From NCBI RefSeq assembly GCF_042434095.1, contig NZ_JBHLUE010000032.1, forward strand, positions 1 through 64,000: DNA of 64,000 nucleotides, written 5' to 3'. The DNA comes from KBS50 sp042434095 (GTDB taxonomy: Bacteria; Actinomycetota; Actinomycetes; Mycobacteriales; Micromonosporaceae). The translations under genes and the position numbers were made by a program. A model generated the notes under the pieces. It was not told where the DNA came from, ran no database searches, and was given only the letters and a program-made list of their open reading frames with translations. Each line of letters starts with the position of its first letter. The stretch's first letter is position 1. Of the stretch, positions 10,296 to 18,431 are shown piece by piece.

Positions 10296-11159
10296 TCACG
10301 GGTTGGCCGGCCCGGAGGGCGCGGCGAGGTGGATCGGCAGGTTGTCGATGAGCCGGGTCCGGCCCACCCAGGCGGCCACGAGCAGCCGGGCCGGTCCGGG
10401 CGGCGGGCCGGGTTCGAGATCCGGGTCGGTCAGCACCAGGTAGTCGAGCCGGGCCACCGGGCCGGTCTCGGCGAACACCCGGTGCGCGGTGCCGAGCACC
10501 GCCTCGTTGTCCAGCCCTCGCGCGGCCGCCTCGGCCCCCGCGTGCAGCGCCGCAGACAGCGCCAGCGCGGTCTTCCGTTCGGCCGGCGACAGGTAGCGGT
10601 TCCGGCTGGAGAGCGCCAGCCCGTCCGGCTCGCGCACGGTGGGGACGCCGACGATCTCGACCGGCACGTCGAGGTCGCGGACCATCCGCCGGACCATGGT
10701 CAACTGCTGGTAGTCCTTCTCACCAAAGAAGGCCAGCTGCGGACGGACCAGGTTGAGCAGCTTGAGCACCACGGTCAGCACCCCGTGGAAGAAGCCGGGC
10801 CGGGTGGACCCCTCCAGCTCCTCCCCGAGCAGCCCCGGGTTGACCCGTACCGCCGGCTGGCCGCCCGGGTACATCTCGGCCACGCTGGGCGCAAAGACCA
10901 GGTCGGCGCCGGCCCGCCGGCACACCTCCAGGTCCGCCTCCAGGGTCCGGGGGTACCGGTCGAAGTCCTCGTTCGGGCCGAACTGCAGCGGGTTGACGAA
11001 GACCGTCACCACGACGTGCTCGGCCGCCGACCGGGCCGTGCGCAGCAGCTCCTCGTGGCCGGCGTGCAGCGCGCCCATGGTCATCACCACGGCCACCCGG
11101 CCGGGCAGCTCCGCCCGCGCGGCCGCCAGGTCGGCACGGGTGTGCACCGTACGGGTCAC
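10296..11159 (-). CDS. panC: Pantothenate synthetase (pantoate-beta-alanine ligase)
   Basis: ATP-dependent condensation of pantoate with beta-alanine, giving pantothenate. 287 residues, normal size. The nucleotidyltransferase HIGH-like motif is HAGH in MGALHAGHEEL, and the KMSKS-like motif is LSSRN in LALSSRNRYLS. VFVNPLQFGPNEDFDRYPR and FFGEKDYQQL are diagnostic. GTG 11159 overlaps the stop of the DUF2520 gene (GTGA), so the two are translationally coupled; panD follows. Confidence 0.96.
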   Translation of the reverse strand: MTRTVHTRADLAAARAELPGRVAVVMTMGALHAGHEELLRTARSAAEHVVVTVFVNPLQFGPNEDFDRYPRTLEADLEVCRRAGADLVFAPSVAEMYPGGQPAVRVNPGLLGEELEGSTRPGFFHGVLTVVLKLLNLVRPQLAFFGEKDYQQLTMVRRMVRDLDVPVEIVGVPTVREPDGLALSSRNRYLSPAERKTALALSAALHAGAEAAARGLDNEAVLGTAHRVFAETGPVARLDYLVLTDPDLEPGPPPGPARLLVAAWVGRTRLIDNLPIHLAAPSGPANP

Positions 11160-12118
11160 GCCACCGTCTCCCGTTCCCGGTCGGCCAGCACGCCGAGCAG
11201 CGCCACCGCGTCCACCGGCCGGAGCCGGCCGGCGTCGATGGCCCGATCGGCGGTCCGCCGGGCCAGCGCCAGGTACGCCGGCAGCGACTCGGGGGCCGTC
11301 CGGGCCAGCCGGTCCAGATGCCGGGCCACGGTGCCGGCGTCGCCTCGGGACACGGGGCCGGTCAGCGCCGCGTCGCCGAGCCGCAGAGCGTTGTCGAGCG
11401 CCGCGTCCAGCAGCGGGCCGAGCACCCGCGCCGGGTCGGTCACGCCGGCGTCGCGCAGCCGGTCCAGCGCCTCGTTCACCAGCGTCACCAGGTGGTTGGC
11501 CCCGTGCGCCAGGGCGGCGTGGTACATCGGCCGGTCGTCCTCGGCGATCCACTCCGGCACGCCGCCGAGGTCGGCCACGAGCCGCGCGGCCAGCGGCCGC
11601 AGCGGCGCGGGAGCGGTGACCCCGTACGAGATGCCGGGCAGCCGGGACAGGTCCGCGGCGGTGCCGGTGAAGGTCATCGCGGGGTGCAGGGCCAGCGGCC
11701 GGGCCCCCACGGCGGTGGCCGGCGCCAGCACGGCGAGCCCGTGCGCGCCGGAGGTGTGCGCCACGATCTGGCCGCGGTGCAGCGCACCGGTGCCGGCCAG
11801 CCCGTTGAGCACGCCGGCCAGCGCGTCGTCGGGGACCGCCACGATGAGCAGGTCGGCGGCCAGCCGCGCGACCTCGTCGGCGGGGCGGTTGACGGCGCCG
11901 GGCAGCAGTTCCGCGATCCGCGCTCGGGCCGCGGCCGAAACGCCGGCGGCGGCGACCACCCGGTGGCCGGCGGCGGCGAGCGCCGCGCCGAGCACGGCCC
12001 CGACCCGGCCGGCGCCGATCACCCCGACCGTGCGGGCCGGCTGCGGCGACTGCGCGGGTACGGCGACGCCGGACCCGCTGGCAGAGGCGCCCGGGCGCGG
12101 GCGCGGCGATGCGCTCAT
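11156..12118 (-). CDS. Rossmann-fold DUF2520 dehydrogenase-like protein
   Basis: A 320-residue two-domain protein. The N-terminal NAD(P)-binding motif is VGVIGAGRVGAVLGAALAAAGH (about residues 30-51), like ProC and ketopantoate reductases. The C-terminal helical DUF2520 domain includes MYHAALAHGANHLVTLVNEA. The family is regularly found directly before panC in actinobacteria, and here its stop overlaps the panC start. A role in pantoate supply is therefore plausible but unproven. ATG 12118 is preferred because the domain begins after it; GAGGA lies 13 bases upstream, rather far. Confidence 0.82.
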   Translation of the reverse strand: MSASPRPRPGASASGSGVAVPAQSPQPARTVGVIGAGRVGAVLGAALAAAGHRVVAAAGVSAAARARIAELLPGAVNRPADEVARLAADLLIVAVPDDALAGVLNGLAGTGALHRGQIVAHTSGAHGLAVLAPATAVGARPLALHPAMTFTGTAADLSRLPGISYGVTAPAPLRPLAARLVADLGGVPEWIAEDDRPMYHAALAHGANHLVTLVNEALDRLRDAGVTDPARVLGPLLDAALDNALRLGDAALTGPVSRGDAGTVARHLDRLARTAPESLPAYLALARRTADRAIDAGRLRPVDAVALLGVLADRERETVA

Positions 12119-12233
12119 GGCACTGATCCAGTCCTCGTAAAATGTGGTACCGGTCGATCGCAAGTATGCGCGGACCGCCGGAAACCGCCACAGCAAATGT
12201 GAAAACCTTCACGAACCGGGCCTCCCGGACCGC

Positions 12234-12288
12234 AAGGAAGGGCCCCCTGTTATCGCTTTTCGTAGAGGAAGGGCCCCTTGTTAACGCC
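12234..12288. repeat. Two direct copies of a GGAAGGGGCCCC-type repeat
   Basis: Two related copies, 12234-12256 and 12265-12288, of a segment reading AGGAAGGGCCCC, then CTGTTATCGC or TTGTTAACGC. Each contains the palindrome GGGCCC. The pair sits immediately upstream of the MidA gene, and the second copy supplies its candidate ribosome site and TTG start. I recall similar GGGCCCCTTGTTAAC motifs scattered through Micromonospora and Salinispora genomes; this could not be checked. Confidence 0.65.
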
Positions 12289-13288
12289 TCCCCCCGCGGG
12301 CCTGCGCTGGCGTGCGGCCATGGAGAACGCCCTGTATGGCCCGGACGGGTTCTTCGTGACCGATCCCGGGCCGGCCGGACACTTCCGCACCAGCGCCCAG
12401 CTGCCGGCGTTCGCCACCGCGCTGGCCGCCCTGCTGTCCCGGCTCGACGCCGAGCTCGGTCACCCGGCCCCGCTCGAGGTGGTGGACGTGGGCGCCGGGC
12501 GGGGCGAGCTGCTCCGGGCCCTCGCCGCCGAGCTGCGGACCCCCGACCGGGTCCGGCTGATGGCCGTCGAACGGGCGCCCCGGCCCGCCGACCTCCCGGC
12601 CGCCGTCGAATGGCGGGACGAGATCCCGGCGGGGATCACCGGGCTCCTGCTCGGCACCGAGTGGCTGGACAACGTACCGCTCGAGCTGGCCGTGCCGGAC
12701 GGCGGCGGGTGGCGGTACCTGCTCGTCGACCCGGCCTCCGGCGCGGAGTCGGTCGGCGATCCGGTCGGCGACGCCGACCGGTCCTGGCTGGCGCGCTGGT
12801 GGCCGGCCGAGCGGGCCACCGCCCGGGTCGAGATCGGCCGGACCCGCGACGACGCCTGGGCGGCGGCCGTCCGGCGGGTCGGCCGGGGGTTGGCGCTGGC
12901 CGTCGACTACGGGCACCTGCGGTCGGACCGGCCGCCCGCCGGGACGCTCACCGGGTACCGGCACGGCCGCCAGGTCGTGCCGGTGCCGGACGGGTCCTGC
13001 GACCTGACCGCCCATGTGGCGCTGGATTCGGTCGGCGCGGCCGGTTCGGCGGCCGCGCGCCGGCCGTACCTGCTGGTCCGGCAGCGGGAGGCGCTGCGGG
13101 CGCTCGGTACGGACGGCCGGCGCCCACCGCTCGGCCTGGCCTCCACCGACCCCGCCGGCTACCTGCGTTCGCTGGCCGCCGCGAGCACGGCGGCCGAGCT
13201 GACCGATCCGGACGGGCTGGGCGGCCACCGCTGGCTGCTGCAACCGGTCGGGCTCGAGCCGATCCCCCTGCTGGCCGGCCTCGACTGA
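12278..13288 (+). CDS. MidA/NDUFAF7-family SAM-dependent methyltransferase
   Basis: A 336-residue methyltransferase. The family signature at the N-terminus is LRWRAAMENALYGPDGFF. The SAM-binding motif is LEVVDVGAGRGELLRAL, and LLGTEWLDNVPLELAV is the conserved NE/DN-x-P region of the family. AVDYGH and GTLTGYRHGRQV follow. Because the signature begins before the first ATG (12320), the start must lie upstream. TTG 12278 is the only start codon found there, and it has GGAAGG just upstream inside a repeat. Human NDUFAF7 methylates an arginine of the complex I subunit NDUFS2, the NuoD homologue, and the next gene here is a nuoD homologue. Function on NuoD is inferred from this. Confidence 0.82.
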   Translation: MLTPPPAGLRWRAAMENALYGPDGFFVTDPGPAGHFRTSAQLPAFATALAALLSRLDAELGHPAPLEVVDVGAGRGELLRALAAELRTPDRVRLMAVERAPRPADLPAAVEWRDEIPAGITGLLLGTEWLDNVPLELAVPDGGGWRYLLVDPASGAESVGDPVGDADRSWLARWWPAERATARVEIGRTRDDAWAAAVRRVGRGLALAVDYGHLRSDRPPAGTLTGYRHGRQVVPVPDGSCDLTAHVALDSVGAAGSAAARRPYLLVRQREALRALGTDGRRPPLGLASTDPAGYLRSLAAASTAAELTDPDGLGGHRWLLQPVGLEPIPLLAGLD

Positions 13289-13407
13289 GCCCGTCCGGCC
13301 GGCATCCGCGGCGATCCCGGCGGCCTCGGCGACGGCTGACCCCGTCCGGCCGGCATCCGCGGCAGTCCCGGCGGCCTCGGCGACGGCTGACCCCGTCCGG
13401 CCGGCAT
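13286..13407. repeat. 51-bp tandem repeat, 2.4 copies
   Basis: Units start at 13286, 13337 and 13388 (the last truncated at 20 bases); the first begins exactly on the stop codon of the MidA gene. It fills the whole gap before the nuoD homologue. Confidence 0.92.
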
Positions 13408-13422
13408 GGCACGATGGCCGTC

Positions 13423-14607
13423 ATGACCTCCGAGGCCGGGCCGAGACGCGAGTTGACCGTCGGCACGGGGGCGGGCCTGCTCCCCGGCACCTCCGGCGAC
13501 GGCCGGCAGCTCGGCGCCGACATGGTGCTCAACATCGGCCCGCAGCACCCATCCACGCACGGCGTGCTCCGGTTGAAGCTGGTCCTCGACGGCGAGCGGG
13601 TGATCTCCTGCGAACCGGTGATCGGCTACATGCACCGGGGCGCCGAGAAGCTGTTCGAGGTGCGGGACTACCGCCAGATCATCATGCTGGCCAACCGGCA
13701 CGACTGGCTGTCCGCCTTCTCCAACGAGCTGGGCGTGGTGCTGGCCGTGGAGCGGATGATGGGCATCGAGGTGCCGGAGCGGGCGGTGTGGCTGCGCACC
13801 GCGCTGGCCGAGCTGAACCGGGTGCTCAACCACCTGATGTTCCTCGGGTCGTACCCGCTGGAGATCGGCGCCATCACGCCGGTCTTCTACGCCTTCCGGG
13901 AGCGGGAGACGCTGCAGGCGGTCATGGAGGAGGTCGCCGGCGGCCGGATCCACTACATGTTCAACCGGGTCGGCGGGCTCAAGGAGGAGGTGCCGGCCGG
14001 CTGGACCGGCCGGGCCCGCGCGGCCATCGACCAGGTACGCCGCCGGATGCCCGACCTGGACCGGCTGATCCGGCGGAACGAGATCTTCCTGTCCCGTACC
14101 GTCGGGGTGGGCGTGCTGCCGGCCGCGGCGGCCGCCGCGTTCGGCGCGTCCGGGCCGGTGGCCCGGGCCTCCGGCCTCGACCTGGACCTGCGCCGCGACG
14201 AGCCCTATCTCGCGTACGGGGAGCTGGACGTGCCGGTGGTGACCCGGACGGCCGGCGACTGCCACGCCCGGTTCGAGGTCCTGCTGGATCAGGTGTACGC
14301 CTCGCTGGACCTCGCCGAGCGCTGCCTGCACGAGGTGGACCGGCGCACCGGGCCGGTGAACGTACGGCTGCCGAAGGTGGTGCGGGCGCCCGAGGGGCAC
14401 ACCTACGCCTGGACCGAGAACCCGCTCGGGATCAACGGGTACTACCTGGTGTCCCGGGGCGAGAAGACGCCGTGGCGGTTGAAGCTGCGCACCGCCTCGT
14501 ACGCCAACGTGCAGGCGCTGTCGACGCTGCTGCCCGGCTGCCTCGTGCCGGACCTCATCGCCATCCTCGGCTCGATGTTCTTCGTCGTCGGCGACATCGA
14601 CAAGTAG
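13423..14607 (+). CDS. nuoD: Stand-alone NADH dehydrogenase subunit D homologue
   Basis: A 394-residue homologue of the 49-kDa complex I subunit that forms part of the quinone site. The hallmark IGPQHPSTHGVLRL is at about residues 38-51, then EPVIGYMHRGAEKLFE, RHDWLSAFSNELG and LNRVLNHLMFLGSYPLEIGA. NuoD proteins normally end in a DP-x-x-G-x-x-DR motif, but this one ends GSMFFVVGDIDK, so the Asp-Pro is replaced by Phe-Phe and the last Arg by Lys. No other nuo gene is near, so it is an orphan paralogue beside a MidA-type methyltransferase. ATG 13414 is an in-frame alternative start; neither has a clear ribosome site. Confidence 0.88.
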   Translation: MTSEAGPRRELTVGTGAGLLPGTSGDGRQLGADMVLNIGPQHPSTHGVLRLKLVLDGERVISCEPVIGYMHRGAEKLFEVRDYRQIIMLANRHDWLSAFSNELGVVLAVERMMGIEVPERAVWLRTALAELNRVLNHLMFLGSYPLEIGAITPVFYAFRERETLQAVMEEVAGGRIHYMFNRVGGLKEEVPAGWTGRARAAIDQVRRRMPDLDRLIRRNEIFLSRTVGVGVLPAAAAAAFGASGPVARASGLDLDLRRDEPYLAYGELDVPVVTRTAGDCHARFEVLLDQVYASLDLAERCLHEVDRRTGPVNVRLPKVVRAPEGHTYAWTENPLGINGYYLVSRGEKTPWRLKLRTASYANVQALSTLLPGCLVPDLIAILGSMFFVVGDIDK

Positions 14608-14627
14608 CCGGCCGACGGAGCGCGGAC

Positions 14628-14667
14628 GACGGGGGTCCCGCCCGGCGGGCCGGGCGGGACCCCCGTC
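14628..14667. terminator. Bidirectional hairpin between convergent genes
   Basis: Perfect 18-bp stem (14628-14645 with 14650-14667) and a 4-base loop, between the nuoD homologue and the convergent binding-protein gene. No T-tract. Confidence 0.85.
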
Positions 14668-14671
14668 CAGC

Positions 14672-15676
14672 TCAGCCGGCCGCGAGCGAGCTGTCGGAGG
14701 AGAAGACCAGGCCGACGCCTGCGGCACCGGTCTTCAGCGCGGACTTGGTCTGCGGACCGCCGGCGTCCAGCGAGCTGAACGACCCGGCCTTGAAGCTGTA
14801 GACCTGCACCAGGCCGGCCTGGCACTTCGGCCGCTGCGGGCACTCCGGCGGGCCGGCCAGCACCGTGGCCGAGCCGGAGCACTTGCTGGCCAGCTCGGAG
14901 AGGGTCTTGACGCCGTACTTGTCGGAGAACTCCTTGGTCACCGCGAAGGCGTTCTGGTCCTGGGCCTGGGACGGCTTGCCGAACACCAGGCCGACCTTCT
15001 TGCCGGCGCCGGTGAGACCGCTCACCGTCTGGTCGAGATCGGTGGACGAGATGGCCGGGGCGCTCGGCCCGCCGGCCTTGCCGCCGAGGAAGTCGGCCAG
15101 GGTGGCCGCGTACTCCGGGACGACCTGGATCTGGCCCTTCTCCAGCGCCGGCTCGTAGAGCTCGCGGTTGCCGATCTGCTGGACCTTGGCGTTGTAACCG
15201 GCGCCGGTGAGGGCGATCCGGTACAGCTCGCCGAGGATCTGGTTCTCGCTGAAGTTGGCGGCGCCCACCGTGATCGAGCCGCCGGGGCCCTTCTCCAGGC
15301 CGGCGGTCAGGTTGTTGGCCGCGGCGAACTCCTCGGCCGCCACCTTCGGCGTCTTGCGGTCGACATCCACCGCCTTGTTCAGCTGGATCAGCTTGTCGGT
15401 GGTGAGCGCGTCGGAGACCTTGTCCAGCGCCGCGATCAGCTGCGGGGTGGCGGCCTTGGCGTTGATGGCCGGGATGACGTTGTCGGTGTTCTGCAGCTTC
15501 TTGTCGTCGGTGAGCACGACGAGCTGGTTGCCGGCAACCGGCGCACAACCGGCGCCGGAGGCGCCGCCCTGCGGCGCCTGGGTGCCCGAGGACCCGGCGC
15601 CGCCGCAGCCGGTCAGCAGGCCGGCTGCGGCGAGAGCCCCCGCGGCGCCCAGGGCGATTCGGTTACGTGAGCGCAT
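14672..15676 (-). CDS. Osmoprotectant (glycine betaine/choline-type) ABC transporter binding lipoprotein, circularly permuted
   Basis: A 334-residue lipoprotein with lipobox GLLTGC (Cys about residue 24) and GGAAGG eight bases before ATG 15676. It belongs to the OpuAC/ProX domain family, but the parts are in reversed order. The mature protein opens with LVVLTDDKKLQNTDNVIPAI and ends that section with VDRKTPKVAAEEFAAANNL, which in OpuCC or ProX is the C-terminal end. Only then comes ITVGAANFSENQILGELY, normally the mature N-terminus. The protein stops at LVFSSDSSLAAG, exactly where the LVVLTDDK segment would usually follow. All expected parts occur once, so this is a permutation, not a duplication. 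The two permeases and the ATPase lie just upstream. Confidence 0.9.
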   Translation of the reverse strand: MRSRNRIALGAAGALAAAGLLTGCGGAGSSGTQAPQGGASGAGCAPVAGNQLVVLTDDKKLQNTDNVIPAINAKAATPQLIAALDKVSDALTTDKLIQLNKAVDVDRKTPKVAAEEFAAANNLTAGLEKGPGGSITVGAANFSENQILGELYRIALTGAGYNAKVQQIGNRELYEPALEKGQIQVVPEYAATLADFLGGKAGGPSAPAISSTDLDQTVSGLTGAGKKVGLVFGKPSQAQDQNAFAVTKEFSDKYGVKTLSELASKCSGSATVLAGPPECPQRPKCQAGLVQVYSFKAGSFSSLDAGGPQTKSALKTGAAGVGLVFSSDSSLAAG

Positions 15677-15922
15677 GACGCCCGCCTTCCGTGTCCCGGC
15701 GCGGCCCCATCCGGGCCGGCCGCGTGTCCGACGGGCGATCCCTGGCTGGCCGCCCGCGACCTCCAACCCAACATCTTTCACGTTGCGCCGACAAATTGCG
15801 GGCCGATGTTGTCACCGGATCGTCATGTACGGCACCGCTAACCGGTCAAGCAGGGACATAAAGCGACGGGCGGCTCATATGCCCACCCGGGCGTCGCTCG
15901 ATACTGCCGCCTTCAGCGGGGG

Positions 15923-16651
15923 TCAGGCGCCGGCGCCGGCGGTGGCGGACTGCGCGCGGCGGTCCGCCCGGCGCCGGGCCTTGCGCAGCGGCGGCGGCGT
16001 GACCAGCCGCTCGACCACCCCCAGCAGCAGTTCCACCAGCAGGGCCAGCAGCGCCACCAGCAGGCCGCCGGCCAGGATCTGCCCGCCGCCCACCGCGATG
16101 CTCAGCCCGAAGCCGGCGCTGATGATCTGGCCCAGGCCGCCGCCGTTGACGAACGACGCCAGGGCCGCGGTGGCCACCACCTGTACGGCGGCGGTCCGGA
16201 AGCCGGCCGCCAGATAGGGCACCGCCAGCGGCAGCTCCACCCGGCGCAGCAACTGGCCGCCGGACAGCCCCATGCCCCGGGCCGCGTCCCGGGCCTCCGG
16301 GTCCACCTCCCGCACCCCGGTGTAGGCGTTCGCGAGCAGCGGCGGCACCGCGAAGACCGCCAGCGCGATGATCACTGGCGGCTCGCCGAACCCCAGGAAG
16401 GTCAGCGGCAGCAGGGTCAGCAGCGCGATGGTCGGGATCGCCAGCGTCACGTTCGACAGCAGCACCACCACCCCGCCGCCCCGCCCGGTGTGCCCCAGCC
16501 ACAGCCCGATGGGCCAGGCCACCAGGCAACCGATCGCCACCGCGGCGCCGGAGAGGTAGAGGTGCTCCCCCAGCCGGTCGAGGATGCCGTTGGGGTTGGT
16601 CCAGTTGAGCGGGTCGTTGAGCCAGGTCACCGCCTGCTGGATCGGGTTCAT
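15923..16651 (-). CDS. Osmoprotectant ABC transporter permease (OpuCB/OpuCD type)
   Basis: A 242-residue inner-membrane protein with about five transmembrane segments. The coupling loop EVDPEARDAARGMGLSGGQLLRRVELPLAVPYL fits the EAA motif that docks on the ATPase. The C-terminal segment GGGLGQIISAGFGL is typical of glycine betaine permeases. ATG 16651 overlaps the stop of the other permease (ATGA). A basic tail (RKARRRADRRA) ends the protein. A 246-bp gap separates it from the binding-protein gene downstream, which probably has its own promoter there. Confidence 0.92.
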   Translation of the reverse strand: MNPIQQAVTWLNDPLNWTNPNGILDRLGEHLYLSGAAVAIGCLVAWPIGLWLGHTGRGGGVVVLLSNVTLAIPTIALLTLLPLTFLGFGEPPVIIALAVFAVPPLLANAYTGVREVDPEARDAARGMGLSGGQLLRRVELPLAVPYLAAGFRTAAVQVVATAALASFVNGGGLGQIISAGFGLSIAVGGGQILAGGLLVALLALLVELLLGVVERLVTPPPLRKARRRADRRAQSATAGAGA

Positions 16652-17337
16652 CGCGCGCTCCGCCGGGTCAGCCACGGGGTGAGAAGCCGGCCGACGCCGG
16701 CCAGCAGCAGGTCGAGGACGAGGGCCAGCCCCACGCAGAGGATCGTCCCGGTGAGGATCTCGGCCCGGTAGAAGTTGTTCCGGAAGCCGCCGATGATCAG
16801 CTGGCCGAGGCCGCCGTGCCCGACCAGGACGCCGACGGTGACCAGCGCCACCGTGGACACCGTGGCGAGGCGGAGCCCGGTGATGATGCCGGGCAGGGCC
16901 AGCGGAAGGTCGATCCGTACCAGCCGGGCGAAGCGTCCGTAGCCCATCCCCTGGGCCGCGTCGCGCACATCGGTGGGCACCTGGTTGAGCCCGGCCAGCG
17001 TGTTCCGGATGATCAGCAGCAGGGCGTAGATCACCAGACCGAGCAGCACCGTGGCGGTGCCGGTACCCAGGTAAGGCGCCACGAACGCGAACAGGGCCAG
17101 GGACGGGATGGTGTAGAGCAGCCCGGAGAGTGCGAGAATCGGCCCGGTGAGGGATCGGAACCAGTACGCCGCGACGGCGAGCGGGACGGCCACCAGGGCG
17201 GCGATCAGCACCGCCTGTCCGGTGAGCGACGCGTGCTCGCGCAGCGCGGCGAGTATGGTCTCCGAGTTGTCCCGCACGTACTGCCAGGAGAACCACGGAT
17301 TGCCCGGAGCTTCCTGATAGCTCAAGTGGAAGGACAT
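16648..17337 (-). CDS. Osmoprotectant ABC transporter permease, first of the pair
   Basis: A 229-residue permease with five to six transmembrane segments. The EAA-type loop reads VPTDVRDAAQGMGYGRFARLVRIDLPLALPGI, and the GHGGLGQLIIGGF stretch matches its partner. The stop overlaps the partner's start. Its ATG lies two bases from the divergent GTG of the ATPase gene, leaving no intergenic promoter space: each gene's upstream signals must lie within the other. The pair presumably forms a heterodimeric channel. Confidence 0.92.
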   Translation of the reverse strand: MSFHLSYQEAPGNPWFSWQYVRDNSETILAALREHASLTGQAVLIAALVAVPLAVAAYWFRSLTGPILALSGLLYTIPSLALFAFVAPYLGTGTATVLLGLVIYALLLIIRNTLAGLNQVPTDVRDAAQGMGYGRFARLVRIDLPLALPGIITGLRLATVSTVALVTVGVLVGHGGLGQLIIGGFRNNFYRAEILTGTILCVGLALVLDLLLAGVGRLLTPWLTRRSAR

Positions 17338-17339
17338 AC

Positions 17340-18368
17340 GTGGACGTTACCCCGGATGCCGGTGCCGCCGCCGACCGCGGCACCCCGTCCCCGGCCGCCG
17401 CGCCGATCACCCTCGAGCGCATCCGCAAGCAGTATCCGGACGGCACCGTCGCGGTCACCGAGCTGAGCCTCCCGATCCGGGCCGGCGAGCTGGTGGTGCT
17501 GATCGGCCCCTCCGGCTGCGGCAAGTCGACGGTGCTCCGGATGATCAACCGGCTCATCGAGCCGACCTCCGGACGGATCCTGCTCGACGACGAGGACGTG
17601 ACCGCCGTCGATCCGGTCCAGCTCCGCCGGCGGATGGGCTACGTCATCCAGAACGTCGGGCTCTTCCCGCACCAGACGATCCGGACGAATGTCGGGACCG
17701 TGCCGAGGCTGCTCGGCTGGTCCTCCGCCCGCATCCGCAGCCGGGCGGACGAGCTGCTCGAACTGGTCGGGCTGGACCCCGGCACGTTCGGCCGGCGCTA
17801 CCCGCACGAGCTGTCCGGCGGGCAGCGGCAGCGGGTGGGGGTGGCCCGGGCGCTGGCCGCCGACCCCGTGGTGCTGCTCATGGACGAGCCGTTCTCCGCG
17901 GTCGACCCGATCGCCCGAACCCGCCTTCAGGAGGAGTTCCTGCGCCTGCAGGCCGAGGTACGCAAGACGATCGTGCTGGTCACCCACGACCTGGACGAGG
18001 CCGTCCGGCTGGGCGACCGGATCGCCGTGCTGTCCCAGGGCGGCAAGCTGGAGCAGTACGACACCCCCGCCAAGCTGCTCGGTGAGCCGGCGTCGAAGTT
18101 CGTGCGCGAGTTCGTTGGCGCCGACCGCGGAATCCGGCGGCTCGCCGTCACGCCGGTCAGCCGGGAGCTGCTGGACCCGGTCGAGGGCGTGGACGCCGAG
18201 AAGCTGCCCACCGTGACGGTCGGCTCCTCGCTCTACGACGCGCTGGCGGCCATGCTCGTGACGAACGCCGACCACGCCCGGGTGCTCCACGACGGACAGT
18301 CGGTCGGCCTGCTCAGCCGGCATCGGGTGCTCAGCATCGACTACCCCGCCGAGACCGACCGCGCCTGA
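17340..18368 (+). CDS. Osmoprotectant ABC transporter ATPase (OpuCA/ProV type)
   Basis: A 342-residue ATPase. Walker A is GPSGCGKST (about residues 53-61), the Q-loop is YVIQNVGLFPHQT, the signature is LSGGQRQRVGVARALAADP, Walker B is LLMDEPFSAVD and the H-loop is VTHDLDEA. A single CBS-like half repeat ends the protein (SLYDALAAMLVTNADHARVLHDGQSVGLLSRHRVL). In related OpuCA proteins this region senses ionic strength. GTG 17340 has GGAAGGA six bases upstream, inside the divergent permease gene. It is unusual for the ATPase to be divergent from its permeases. Confidence 0.94.
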   Translation: MDVTPDAGAAADRGTPSPAAAPITLERIRKQYPDGTVAVTELSLPIRAGELVVLIGPSGCGKSTVLRMINRLIEPTSGRILLDDEDVTAVDPVQLRRRMGYVIQNVGLFPHQTIRTNVGTVPRLLGWSSARIRSRADELLELVGLDPGTFGRRYPHELSGGQRQRVGVARALAADPVVLLMDEPFSAVDPIARTRLQEEFLRLQAEVRKTIVLVTHDLDEAVRLGDRIAVLSQGGKLEQYDTPAKLLGEPASKFVREFVGADRGIRRLAVTPVSRELLDPVEGVDAEKLPTVTVGSSLYDALAAMLVTNADHARVLHDGQSVGLLSRHRVLSIDYPAETDRA

Positions 18369-18392
18369 CCGGTCGGCGACGATCCGGACGTG

Positions 18393-18431
18393 CCGCGCGG
18401 CCGGCTTCCTGCCCGGAAGCCGGCCGCGCGG
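18393..18431 (+). terminator. Hairpin after the ABC ATPase gene
   Basis: Perfect 17-bp stem (18393-18409 with 18415-18431), 5-base loop, 24 bases past the stop. Its right arm is also the start of the 31-bp repeat array. Confidence 0.8.
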
